Shown one piece after another: positions 39,982 through 48,256 of a stretch of 64,000 nt of DNA. The first letter of the stretch is position 1. The number at the start of each line of letters is the position of its first letter. The notes beneath the pieces are model-generated. The model was not told where the DNA came from and did not search any database. It saw nothing but the letters and a program-made list of their open reading frames with translations. Source of the DNA: Actinospineispora spinosispora DSM 44797 (GTDB lineage: Bacteria > Actinomycetota > Actinomycetes > Mycobacteriales > Pseudonocardiaceae); assembly GCF_000429025.1 (NCBI RefSeq), contig NZ_AUBB01000006.1, forward strand, positions 496,001 through 560,000, given 5' to 3'. Made by a program: the position numbers and the translations under genes.

Positions 39982-41367
39982 ATGGAAGACACCACAGCTC
40001 TCACCGCGGACGTCCTGGTCGTCGGATTCGGGAAGGGGGGCAAGACCGCGGCGCACGTGCTGACCGACGCCGGTCAGCGTGTGGTGCTGGTCGAACGGTC
40101 CGCGAACATGTACGGCGGCACCTGCCCGAACGTCGGCTGTGTCCCGACCAAGATGCTCGTCCACTTCGCGGGTACCCGTCGTGCGGCCGACGACGCACAG
40201 GGATTCTTCGCCCGGTCGACCGCCGAGGTCCGCGCCCTCACCGCCGCCTTCAGGGCGGGCAACTTCGACTCACTCGATGGCAAGGACACGGCGACCGTCA
40301 TCACCGGCACGGCCGTCTTCCTGGACCCGCGCACGATCGCCGTGGGCGAAGGAGAGGACCGCATCACCGTCACCGCACCCACAATCCTGATCAACACCGG
40401 CTCCGAGCCGGTCGTGCCCGCCATCCCCGGTCTCGCGGCCAGCCCTCATCTGGTGACCAGCACCGACCTCATCACGACGAGCAACCTGCCCGAACGCCTC
40501 GTCGTCCTCGGTGGCGGCTACCTCGGTCTGGAGTTCGCCGACATCTACCGGCGTTTCGGCACGCACGTCACCATCCTCGAGGCCACCGACCGGCTCCTGC
40601 CCCGGGAGGACGACGACATCGCCGCGAGCGTCACCGAGATCCTCACCGGCGACGGGGTCCACATCATCACCGGCGCACACGTCACCGAGGTCCGGGACGA
40701 CGGCGCCGTCTCCACGATCGTCTACGAGCAGGACGGGCGGACCAGCACCGTCGAAGCCAGCGCGCTGCTGCCCGCGACGGGTCGTCGTGCGGTGACCGCC
40801 GGGCTCAGGCTCGACGCCGCCGGTGTCAGGACCGCCGCCAACGGCGCGATCGAGGTCGACGAACACCTGCGCACCAGCCAGCCTCACATCTACGCCCTCG
40901 GCGACGTCAACGGCGGGGAGCAGTTCACCTACATCTCCCTCGACGATGCCAGGATCGTGCTGGACCAGCTCATCGGCGAGGGCACGCGCGCCACGACCGA
41001 CCGCCGGGCCGTCCCCCACACCCTGTTCATCACTCCCCCGCTCGCCACGGTCGGGCTCACCGAACGCCAGGCCCGCGCCGAAGGGCTGGCCATCACGGTG
41101 TCGCGGGAGAAGGTCGCCGACATCGTCGCCATGCCCCGCGCCTACACCGTCGAGGAGACCCGCGGCGTGATGAAGTTCATCGTGGACGCCGACACCGACC
41201 TCGTCCTCGGCGCGGCGCTGCTGAGCATCGACGCTCAGGAGGTCATCAACACGGTCGCACTCGCGATGCGCCACGACATAACCGCCACCGAACTCCGCGA
41301 CTCCATCTATACCCATCCCAGCACCACAGAGGCCTTCAACGAGGTCTTCGACAAAGTCGTGGCGTGA
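39982..41367 (+). CDS. rclA: RclA-like pyridine nucleotide-disulfide oxidoreductase
   Basis: A 461-residue flavoprotein. LVVGFGKGGKTAAHVLTDAG is the FAD fold, MYGGTCPNVGCVPTKMLVHF carries redox Cys48 and Cys53, LVVLGGGYLGLEFADIYRRF is the NAD(P)H fold, IYALGDVNGGEQFTYISLDD the third FAD contact, and YTHPSTTEAFNEVF the C-terminal His-Glu of the dimer interface. GFGKGGKT in place of GxGxxG with Gly-Lys-Gly, and MYGGTC, are RclA features; RclA reduces Cu(II) and protects against hypochlorous acid. Mycothione reductase is a less likely alternative. It is divergent from an RclR-like gene. Confidence 0.8.
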   Translation: MEDTTALTADVLVVGFGKGGKTAAHVLTDAGQRVVLVERSANMYGGTCPNVGCVPTKMLVHFAGTRRAADDAQGFFARSTAEVRALTAAFRAGNFDSLDGKDTATVITGTAVFLDPRTIAVGEGEDRITVTAPTILINTGSEPVVPAIPGLAASPHLVTSTDLITTSNLPERLVVLGGGYLGLEFADIYRRFGTHVTILEATDRLLPREDDDIAASVTEILTGDGVHIITGAHVTEVRDDGAVSTIVYEQDGRTSTVEASALLPATGRRAVTAGLRLDAAGVRTAANGAIEVDEHLRTSQPHIYALGDVNGGEQFTYISLDDARIVLDQLIGEGTRATTDRRAVPHTLFITPPLATVGLTERQARAEGLAITVSREKVADIVAMPRAYTVEETRGVMKFIVDADTDLVLGAALLSIDAQEVINTVALAMRHDITATELRDSIYTHPSTTEAFNEVFDKVVA

Positions 41368-41376
41368 CCGGACAGG

Positions 41377-41410
41377 ACCGCCCCGTACCCGGCAACGGGT
41401 ACGGGGCGGT
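41377..41410. terminator. 15-bp perfect hairpin with GCAA tetraloop
   Basis: Perfect 15-nt arms (41377-41391 and 41396-41410) close a GCAA loop, a member of the stable GNRA tetraloops. It lies between the convergent stops at 41367 and 41424 and should act in both directions. Confidence 0.85.
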
Positions 41411-41423
41411 CGTGCCGGCAGGG

Positions 41424-42407
41424 TCAGGTCAGGTAGTGCTTGAGGTCGGCGGCGGCGTGGCGGAAGGAGGCCTGGACGCCGGGCACGTGCTGGATCGGGT
41501 TGAGCAGCATCCAGTCGTGGATGAGTCCGATGTACTCGACCGTGGTGACCTCGACGCCCGCTTCGGCCAGCTTGCGGCCGTAGGCGTTGCCCTCGTCGCG
41601 CAGCGGGTCGTTCTCGGCGGTCATGATGACGGCCGGCGGCGCACCCCGCAGCTGCTCGAGGGTCGCCTTGAGCGGTGCGGCGTAGATGTCGTTGCGGGTC
41701 TGCTCGGTGGGGGTGTAGGTGTCCCAGCCGAACTTCATGAAGTCCCTGGCCAGGAAGCGTCCCTCGGCGAAGTCGGAGTAGGACTGGGTGTCGGTACTCG
41801 AGTCCAGGGCGGGGAACAGCAGCAGCTGCACCTTGATCTCGGGAACGTCCGGACCGGCGTTGTCCTTGGCATACAGCGACAGGGCCGCGCTCAGGTCACC
41901 GCCCACGCTGTTGCCGGCCACGGCCAGGTGAGCGGCGTCGAGCCCGTTCGCCGTGCCCTCGCGGGCGATCCATTTCAGTGCGGCGAAGGACTGCCGCAGC
42001 TGGGTGGGGTAGAGCGCGTCGGGGATCGGTGTGTACTCGACGAAGACGCAGGCGAACCCGGTGGCCACGACGAGGTCGCGGGTCAGCCCCTGGTGGTTGT
42101 TGAAGTCACCGGCGATCCACACACCGCCGTGCAGGAAGAGGATGACCGGCAGGGTGCCGCTCGTGTGCTCGGGACGTTGGATGTAGACGGTGACCGATAC
42201 GCCGTCGACCTCGATGTCCTTCTGCTCGACGGTGACTCCGCCGAGGTCGCGCGGCGTGGTGGCCTGCAGGCCGGCCAGCGTCGCGCGCACCTGCTCGCCG
42301 GGCAGTAGCCAGAACGGGGCGGGGTCGGAGTTGAGCTCGGCCAGGAAGGGACGGATGTTCGCGTCGATGCGAGGGTCGGTCGCCGCGTCAGGGATCTGCG
42401 TGGTCAT
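41424..42407 (-). CDS. alpha/beta-hydrolase, hormone-sensitive-lipase-like esterase
   Basis: A 327-residue esterase. ILFLHGGVWIAGDFNNHQ near residue 95 is the HGG oxyanion motif of the HSL family; AVAGNSVGGDLSAALSLYAK near residue 165 holds the nucleophile Ser (GxSxG); the acid is in TAENDPLRDEGNAYG, and the catalytic His in EYIGLIHDWMLLNPI. The ATG at 42407 follows GAAAGGC. No signal peptide is present. It stands alone on its strand and is convergent with the RclA gene. Confidence 0.88.
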   Translation of the reverse strand: MTTQIPDAATDPRIDANIRPFLAELNSDPAPFWLLPGEQVRATLAGLQATTPRDLGGVTVEQKDIEVDGVSVTVYIQRPEHTSGTLPVILFLHGGVWIAGDFNNHQGLTRDLVVATGFACVFVEYTPIPDALYPTQLRQSFAALKWIAREGTANGLDAAHLAVAGNSVGGDLSAALSLYAKDNAGPDVPEIKVQLLLFPALDSSTDTQSYSDFAEGRFLARDFMKFGWDTYTPTEQTRNDIYAAPLKATLEQLRGAPPAVIMTAENDPLRDEGNAYGRKLAEAGVEVTTVEYIGLIHDWMLLNPIQHVPGVQASFRHAAADLKHYLT

Positions 42408-42609
42408 CGTGGTGCCTTTCGGATCGGCCCCGGAATGGTCGTTCCGAGGCGACTGCGGAGATGAGAACATTCGCTCTCTGTTCCGTTTCGGGATGACTCG
42501 AGCGTCGCGGTTTCCCCCTGCTCAGCCCATCGAGCGCACACCAGGATCCGCGCGGCGCCGCTGTGGGGTTGGCCCTACACCGTCCTCTGGTGGCCCATAG
42601 GCTGCTGCC

Positions 42610-42714
42610 ATGCGCGTTCTGGTAGCCGAGGATCAGGCGTTGATCCGCGAGGGCATCGTGCGGCTGCTCGAACAGGCGGACATGACGGTCGAGGCCGTCG
42701 GCGACGCGGTCGCG
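42610..42714 (+). pseudogene. N-terminal fragment of a NarL-type response regulator
   Basis: The first ~35 codons encode the start of a receiver domain, MRVLVAEDQALIREGIVRLL and EQADMTVEAVGDAVAL, with the acidic pocket (E8 D9). After about 42714 similarity ends abruptly and the frame runs into the opposite-strand PAS remnant. The phospho-acceptor Asp and the DNA-binding domain are absent. Confidence 0.7.
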
Positions 42715-42717
42715 TTG

Positions 42718-42886
42718 CGCCTGCGTTCCGAGCGGTGTAGCCGAGTACGCGCAACGCGGCCGGGTTCGTGTAGAGCACGGCGCCGTCCGGCCCGACGACC
42801 CACACGGGCTGCGGGGTGCTGTCCAAGATCACCGATATCAGGTCGTTCACCTCGACCATGACGTCCCGCGCGCCATCGGGACCCAT
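42718..42886 (-). pseudogene. N-terminal fragment of a PAS-domain sensor
   Basis: From an ATG at 42886 the frame reads MGPDGARDVMVEVNDLISVI, then LDSTPQPVWVVGPDGAVLYT and NPAALRVLGYT, the first half of a PAS domain, and then loses similarity at ~42720, where the convergent response-regulator fragment also ends. Both genes therefore lost their 3' parts at one junction. Confidence 0.65.
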
Positions 42887-42999
42887 CGCCGGCCTCACTG
42901 CGCGCCACCGGGCATACGCGCGGAACCGTTCGGCACCGCTGCCCGGATCCTGGGGCTGGCCACATGGTCTCCGACGCCGCCGGCGGCCACAGTCGTCGT

Positions 43000-43395
43000 A
43001 TGCCACCACGTGTCGCGGTGATCGATGACGATGAGGGGTTCCGCCGTGTCGCCGTGCTCCTGCTGACCACCCGCGGCTACCAGGTCGTCGGTGAGGCGGC
43101 CGACGAGAGGTCCGGGGCGCGGTTGGTCGAGCGGACGCGGCCCGATGCCGTGCTCGTCGACCGCCACCTCCCCGACGAGGACGGCGCGAGCCTGTGCCGT
43201 CGGCTGGCGCCGCTGCCACGGCCGCCACGTGTGCTGATGACGTCCTCGGACAGCGAACCCGGCAGCGACGCCCTCTACCCGCTCGTGCCCAAGGAATGCC
43301 TCGCCGACATCGATCTCGGTGTCTATTTGGGGACCGTCCACGGGACTCACAATGGACTCGATACGTGGTTCGTGCCCCCGTGCCGCACGCGGTGA
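43000..43395 (+). CDS. stand-alone receiver-domain response regulator
   Basis: A 131-residue single receiver domain. RVAVIDDDEGFRRVAVLLLT holds the acidic pocket, PDAVLVDRHLPDEDGASLCR the phospho-acceptor Asp54, VLMTSSDSE the switch Ser82, and LVPKECLADIDLGVYL the conserved Lys98. No DNA-binding domain follows, only a ~20-residue tail (GTVHGTHNGLDTWFVPPCRT) unlike family members, so the C-terminus may be altered. It is divergent from the truncated PAS gene, which may have been its sensor partner. Confidence 0.75.
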   Translation: MPPRVAVIDDDEGFRRVAVLLLTTRGYQVVGEAADERSGARLVERTRPDAVLVDRHLPDEDGASLCRRLAPLPRPPRVLMTSSDSEPGSDALYPLVPKECLADIDLGVYLGTVHGTHNGLDTWFVPPCRTR

Positions 43396-43455
43396 ACAGC
43401 ACCGTGCACGCGGTGAACACTTCAGGCGCCGCGGTCCGCGTCGTAGCCTTCCGTG

Positions 43456-44952
43456 ATGGGTCGTGGTGTGCGGGTGGCCATCGTCGCCGGCGGGCTCGTC
43501 CTCGTCGGCTGTGGGCTGCTCGGGCTGGGGCGGGTCTACGACTTCACCGGCCGTTGCCTCGGCGGGATGACGGCCACCAGCGGCATGTTCGACCCGGTCG
43601 ACGTCGACGCCGTCGCCCCCGATCCCCTGCACCTGGTCGCGCGGGTCGACGAGCGGGTCGCGCCCCGCCCCGGGGACCAGGTCACCGCGGTGACCCGGTC
43701 CGTACCCCCGCCCGGGATCACCGCCATCGTCACCGCGTCCGGGCCCCCGGCCGGCGGCGTGGTGCCGGTGACGATCAGCGTGTGGCCGCGCGACGACCTG
43801 GCGAGGACCTTCGTTCCGGGGACCTCGGCACGGGTGACGCTGCGGACGAACGCGATCGGCAAGGGAGAGACGATCCCGCTCGACTCGCTACGCCCCCTCC
43901 CGGCCGAGGTGCCCGGGCCGGCCACCGTGTGGCTGCCCGGACCGGGCCCCGGCGGCACCCCGCTCGGTGGCAGGGCACACCCGGTACCGGTGACCGTCAC
44001 GCACGTCGTCCAGGGGCGCGCGACGATCACCGACACGCCCCCGGAGATGACCCACACGGTCGGCACGACGGTGCCGGTCGTCGTGCCGGACCGGCACTGC
44101 CGAGCAGCTGGGATCTGGCCGCCGGTCCTGTGGGACACCCACGAATGGAGCCCTCGGCCCGACGACGTGGCGCAGACCACCGGGGCAGGCCCGATCGCAC
44201 CACCGCTGTCCGCCGTCCCGGTGCCCCCGGCCCCGCCCGTGGAGGGCGCCGACAAGCTGCACCAGAGCTGGAACCGCCCGGTCCGGGAGATCGACGTGGA
44301 CAACCCGCTCGACCCGGACGGTGGAATCACCGCCCGCGCCGGCCGACCGGACCGGCTCGAGGTCACGCTCGCCCTGCGCTGGCGCGGCGCTCGCCCCGTC
44401 CTCGCCGAGGACTGGGTCGGGCCGTACTACTCCCGGTTCTGGGAGGGCGGCGACACGCGGCACTCTGCCGTGGGCTGCGCGCCCCCGGCCGGGTCCGCGC
44501 ACCCCTGTGCGGCGAACTACACGATCGCGCTGCCGGTCACGACCATCCTGCGCGCCCGCACCACGACGGCGCCGATCGACGTGCACGGCCCGCTGCGGAC
44601 GACGGAGGTCTCCACCCGGACCGGCCGCATCACTCTGGACGGCGTCGGCGGGTCGGTCACCGCGACCAGTGCGACCGGAGACGTCCTGGGAACCGGGATC
44701 GACGGCGGGACCATCACCGTCAGTTCCGACGGACGGATCGAGCTGCGCCTGGCGGCGCCACCGCAGGTCCTGACGGTCACCGGCGGACCCGGCCCGGTGA
44801 CGGTGGAGGTTCCCCGCGGCGCGGCTTACGACGTCGAGACCGACGCCTACCCGACGGGCGGGCGCGACCTGACCGTCCCGTCGGACCCGGGCGCCGACCA
44901 CCACGTCACCGTCCGCTCCGGCGGCGACATCACGGTGCGCTACCCACCCTGA
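43456..44952 (+). CDS. membrane-anchored extracytoplasmic protein with DUF4097-like beta-helix
   Basis: A 498-residue protein. Residues ~5-28 are an uncleaved signal anchor or lipoprotein signal (VAIVAGGLVLVGCGLLGLGR; the Cys could be lipid-modified). Residues ~30-270 are Pro-rich strands without a recognised family. Residues ~365-495 form regular short beta repeats (LRTTEVSTRTGRITLDGVGG, SVTATSATGDVLGTGIDGGT, ITVSSDGRIELRLAAPPQVL), the DUF4097 adhesin-like pattern. Cys residues at about 370 and 380 may form a disulfide. The role is unknown, probably cell-surface. It overlaps the convergent AraC gene by 13 bp. Confidence 0.7.
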   Translation: MGRGVRVAIVAGGLVLVGCGLLGLGRVYDFTGRCLGGMTATSGMFDPVDVDAVAPDPLHLVARVDERVAPRPGDQVTAVTRSVPPPGITAIVTASGPPAGGVVPVTISVWPRDDLARTFVPGTSARVTLRTNAIGKGETIPLDSLRPLPAEVPGPATVWLPGPGPGGTPLGGRAHPVPVTVTHVVQGRATITDTPPEMTHTVGTTVPVVVPDRHCRAAGIWPPVLWDTHEWSPRPDDVAQTTGAGPIAPPLSAVPVPPAPPVEGADKLHQSWNRPVREIDVDNPLDPDGGITARAGRPDRLEVTLALRWRGARPVLAEDWVGPYYSRFWEGGDTRHSAVGCAPPAGSAHPCAANYTIALPVTTILRARTTTAPIDVHGPLRTTEVSTRTGRITLDGVGGSVTATSATGDVLGTGIDGGTITVSSDGRIELRLAAPPQVLTVTGGPGPVTVEVPRGAAYDVETDAYPTGGRDLTVPSDPGADHHVTVRSGGDITVRYPP

Positions 44953-45851
44953 CGGCGTAGGCCGGCCGCCTTCCGATACGAGTTCGGCGTCGTGCCGAGC
45001 GCTTCGTGAAATGCGCGGCCGAAGGCCGACGGGGATCGGTAACCCACGTCCTTCGCGATCCGGGTGACGGAGTGCTCCGTGCTGGCCAGCAGATCGGCGG
45101 CGATCATCATGCGAACCGCCGTCAGAAGCGACGCCGGGGTCGTTCCCGTCCGAGCCGCGAACCGGCGCACGAACGTCGCACGTGACATTCGCGCCGCGGC
45201 GGCCAGCCGGTCGATGGTCCAGGCTTCTCCTGGCCGGTCGACGATGCCGGCGATCGCGCGGCCCAGCAGGTCATCGCCCATGGCCGTCCACAGCGCGGGG
45301 GTGTCCAGCCGCCGTTCGGGACGGCTGCGCAGCGCCATCGTGAGCAACGCGTCGAACAAGGCGGCCACGATGGCGCCCGTGCCCGGACCGTCGAAGCGGG
45401 TTTCGTCACGCAGGATGTCCGCGAGGGCCAGCGCGCCCGCGTCCAACGGCACCTGCACCAGCGGTGGCATCAGGGTGAACAGCAGTGAGCCCGTTCCCGG
45501 GTGCCGGAAGTGGTAGTGGCCGCAGAACAGGTCGAGATCGGGTTTCCCGCCGATCGTCCGCCGCGTGGTGAACGCCGTGCCCGGTTCGTCGGCGACCGGA
45601 CACCACGGTCCGGCCTTCGCGGTCACCTGGTGCGCGTCGCCGTGCGGGAGCAGCGCCATGTCGCCGGGCCCCATCTCGGTCGACGTGGCACCGGCGGTCA
45701 GCGTGCAGTGTCCTTCGAGCACGAGGTGGAACGGAACTCTGCCCGGACCGGCAGCGCCGTTCTCCAGGGTGAACCGACCGGCTATCAGGCAGCGCACGTC
45801 GACCTCACCCTCGAGGCGTGCCATTCGGACCAGGCGGCTCAGGCCGTCCAT
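44940..45851 (-). CDS. AraC-family regulator with N-terminal cupin
   Basis: A 303-residue paralogue of the regulator at 38973-39911, with the same start pattern (GLSRLVRMARLEGEVDVRCL), cupin segment (GDMALLPHGDAHQVTAKAGP), LDLFCGHYHFRHPGTGSLLF and the C-terminal AraC domain (RLAAAARMSRATFVRRFAAR, then VTRIAKDVGYRSPSAFGRAF). The shared RCL and LFCG Cys positions strengthen their possible sensory role. It is divergent from a chloroperoxidase-type hydrolase gene (46024), its probable target. It overlaps the gene for the DUF4097-like protein tail-to-tail by 13 bp. Confidence 0.88.
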   Translation of the reverse strand: MDGLSRLVRMARLEGEVDVRCLIAGRFTLENGAAGPGRVPFHLVLEGHCTLTAGATSTEMGPGDMALLPHGDAHQVTAKAGPWCPVADEPGTAFTTRRTIGGKPDLDLFCGHYHFRHPGTGSLLFTLMPPLVQVPLDAGALALADILRDETRFDGPGTGAIVAALFDALLTMALRSRPERRLDTPALWTAMGDDLLGRAIAGIVDRPGEAWTIDRLAAAARMSRATFVRRFAARTGTTPASLLTAVRMMIAADLLASTEHSVTRIAKDVGYRSPSAFGRAFHEALGTTPNSYRKAAGLRRQGG

Positions 45852-46023
45852 GCGCCGACTTCGACCATGCCTGGTGTCTCCATGGGGTAGTCACCTTCCG
45901 ATCACCCGCCTCAGCGACCCGCTGATCCGATTTCGACGATAAGCGAGCCGATCATGCATCGCCAGGTGCACGGCGGTGGTCGAGGCTTGCCATCTAAGTC
46001 CTGAGCGAACGGAGACCACACCC

Positions 46024-46848
46024 ATGCCGATGATCACCACCGACGACGGCGTCGACATCTTCTACAAGGACTGGGGATCGGGCCAGCCGATCGTGTTCAG
46101 CCACGGCTGGCCGCTGTCCTCGGACGACTGGGACACCCAGATGCTGTTCTTCCTGCGGCACGGCTACCGAGTCATCGCCCATGACCGCCGAGGCCACGGT
46201 CGATCGACCCAGGTCGGTGACGGTCACGACATGGACCACTACGCGGACGACCTCGCCGCTGTGACCGCGCACCTCGACCTGCACGACGCCATCCACGTCG
46301 GGCACTCCACCGGCGGTGGCGAGGTCGTGCACTACCTCGCCCGGCACGGTGAGTCCCGCGTCGCCAAGGCGGCGATCCTCAGCGCGATCCCTCCGCTGAT
46401 GGTGCAGACGCAGGGCAACCCGGACGGTCTCCCGAAGAGCGTGTTCGACGACCTTCAGGCGCAGCTCGCGGCGAACCGCTCGGCGTTCTACCTCTCCCTC
46501 GCCTCCGGCCCGTTCTACGGCTTCAACCGGCCCGGCGCCGAACGCTCCGAGGCGATCATCCGCAACTGGTGGCGCCAGGGCATGGAGGGCGGAGCGAAGG
46601 CCCACTACGACGGCATCGTCGCCTTCTCCCAGACCGACTTCACCGACGACCTCACGAAGATCACCGTCCCCGTCCTGGTCATGCACGGCGACGACGACCA
46701 GATCGTGCCCTACGCCGACTCCGCCCCACTGTCGGCGAAGCTGTTGGAGAACGGGACGCTGAAGACCTACCCGGGCTTCCCGCACGGGATGCCGACGACG
46801 CAGGCCGACACGATCAACACCGATCTCCTGGAGTTCTTCCGGTCCTGA
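46024..46848 (+). CDS. cofactor-free chloroperoxidase-type alpha/beta-hydrolase
   Basis: A 274-residue enzyme. IVFSHGWPLSSDDWDTQML is the oxyanion segment near residue 25, VIAHDRRGHGRSTQVGDGHD follows, AIHVGHSTGGGEVVHYLARH holds nucleophile Ser95, LVMHGDDDQIVPY the acid Asp, and YPGFPHGMPTTQADTI the catalytic His. It is the classic non-haem chloroperoxidase/perhydrolase subgroup, acting as an esterase that can use peroxide. The upstream AraC-type regulator is a likely activator. A LysR gene follows 86 nt downstream. Confidence 0.9.
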   Translation: MPMITTDDGVDIFYKDWGSGQPIVFSHGWPLSSDDWDTQMLFFLRHGYRVIAHDRRGHGRSTQVGDGHDMDHYADDLAAVTAHLDLHDAIHVGHSTGGGEVVHYLARHGESRVAKAAILSAIPPLMVQTQGNPDGLPKSVFDDLQAQLAANRSAFYLSLASGPFYGFNRPGAERSEAIIRNWWRQGMEGGAKAHYDGIVAFSQTDFTDDLTKITVPVLVMHGDDDQIVPYADSAPLSAKLLENGTLKTYPGFPHGMPTTQADTINTDLLEFFRS

Positions 46849-46934
46849 CCGGGCCACATCCGGTTCCGGCGCCGGCGCTGCCCGGCCGCTCGTGGCCGGG
46901 CGGCGCGGCCCGGGACCGGTCGTAGGCTGGGCGG

Positions 46935-47879
46935 GTGGAACTTCGGCAGTTGCGCTACTTCGTCGCCGTCGCGCGGGAGCTGCACTTCGGTCGCGCCGCG
47001 GAGCGGCTCCACATCTCCGGGCCGGCCCTGTCACAGCAGATCATCGCGCTCGAACGCGAGCTGGGCGTACCGCTGTTCATCCGTGATCGTCGGACCGTCG
47101 AGCTCACCGCGGCGGGAAGGTCGCTGCAGGAGGACGCCCGGCAGCTGCTCGCGCTCGCCGGGAGCGCCATGCAGCGAGCACGCAGTCAGGGAGGCGAGTC
47201 GAGTCCGCTGCGCATCGGCTACGTCAGCTGGTTGCCGGAGAACCTCGACGCCGTGCTGACCCCGGCAGCGTCGCTGCACGTCGACGACTGGGTACTGCCC
47301 TCACACACTCAGGCGGACCGGGTGAGCGACGGCAGCCTCGACCTCGCTCTGGCCTGGGTCACGGCCGAGGGCGTCACCGACCGTGCTCTCTCCGCCCATC
47401 TACTACGAGCAGAGCCTCTGCACGCCGTCCACCCCGGGGTGAGCTCGTTCGAGCCCCTGCGGGCAGCCGAGGTGACCGTGCTCGTGGACGACGACGAGTC
47501 CGCATGGTCGTCATGGAACCTGTTCGCCGAGCAGTTCGTCGCGGCGACCGGCGCTCGCCGCGTGACGGTCAGCGACGGCGGGATCGCCGGTCAGGCGTTC
47601 TACCGGCACGTACGCCGGATCGGTTCCCCTGTGCTCGCCTCACCCAAACGTCACGCGGGGTCGGCGCCACCGGGCCTCGGTAGGCGCCCCATCGCCGCAC
47701 CCACTCCGCTGTGGACCTGGTCGCTCCTGCATCGCGCCGACGACGACCGGCCGGACGTGCACCGCGTCGTCGAGGCGTTGCGCGCCTTCGGCGTGAGCCG
47801 CCGGTGGCCGCGCGCCCCCAGCGGCGACTGGTGGGTTCCCGAGGTCGACCCGCACCGCGAGACGATCTCAGCCGCCTAG
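46935..47879 (+). CDS. LysR-type transcriptional regulator
   Basis: A 314-residue LysR protein with the HTH in [20 protein letters not shown] and [20 protein letters not shown], then [20 protein letters not shown]. The effector domain ([40 protein letters not shown]) is shorter and more divergent than usual. The GTG at 46935 starts the conserved head. It lies in the same direction as the chloroperoxidase and the GMC oxidoreductase genes; a large hairpin at 47916-47977 separates it from the latter. Confidence 0.88.
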   Translation: MELRQLRYFVAVARELHFGRAAERLHISGPALSQQIIALERELGVPLFIRDRRTVELTAAGRSLQEDARQLLALAGSAMQRARSQGGESSPLRIGYVSWLPENLDAVLTPAASLHVDDWVLPSHTQADRVSDGSLDLALAWVTAEGVTDRALSAHLLRAEPLHAVHPGVSSFEPLRAAEVTVLVDDDESAWSSWNLFAEQFVAATGARRVTVSDGGIAGQAFYRHVRRIGSPVLASPKRHAGSAPPGLGRRPIAAPTPLWTWSLLHRADDDRPDVHRVVEALRAFGVSRRWPRAPSGDWWVPEVDPHRETISAA

Positions 47880-47915
47880 CCCGCGCTTCGGGCGGCGACC
47901 AGCGGCGGGCGACTT

Positions 47916-47977
47916 CGCAGAGTCTCGTGTCGCGTCGCAGACACTGCAGCATCTGCGACGCAACACGAAGCTCTGCG
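47916..47977. terminator. long imperfect hairpin after the LysR gene
   Basis: An inner stem of 16 bp (47926-47941 with 47952-47967, one mismatch) around a 10-nt loop extends outward with two more mismatches to 47916 and 47977, about 26 bp in all. It begins 37 nt after the LysR stop and is a likely terminator. The rest of the 377-bp gap up to 48256 holds no gene I can support, only the promoter/operator region at 48121-48151. Confidence 0.7.
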
Positions 47978-48120
47978 AGGCGTGACCACCGAGACTAGAC
48001 ATGGATTAGGACCAATACAAAACGCAACCGCCACCAGATCAAGGGAGCGCCAAGATCCCCCGAGGCGCTTGAACAGCAGCTTAACAGCCAGTGATCGAGA
48101 CAGCGGTCAATCACTATCGG

Positions 48121-48151
48121 TTGACACTCATCTTGATAGTCATGTATCAAG
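48121..48151 (+). promoter_or_regulatory. promoter-like TTGACA with overlapping operator palindrome
   Basis: TTGACA at 48121-48126 could be a -35 box, with TATCAA at 48145-48150 as a weak -10 at 18-nt spacing. The palindrome CTTGATA-n6-TATCAAG (perfect 7-bp arms, 48132-48151) covers the spacer and -10, where a repressor would block transcription. The GMC oxidoreductase starts 106 nt downstream. The stretch is noticeably more AT-rich than its surroundings. Confidence 0.5.
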
Positions 48152-48256
48152 ACGAAGCCCCTCATGGGTCACGCAGCGCGGCAGCCCGCCCGGTCAGCGC
48201 TCCCCTGTCCCGCGCGACGGCGAAGCGCCGCGCTCCTCGACACGAAAGAGACCCGC

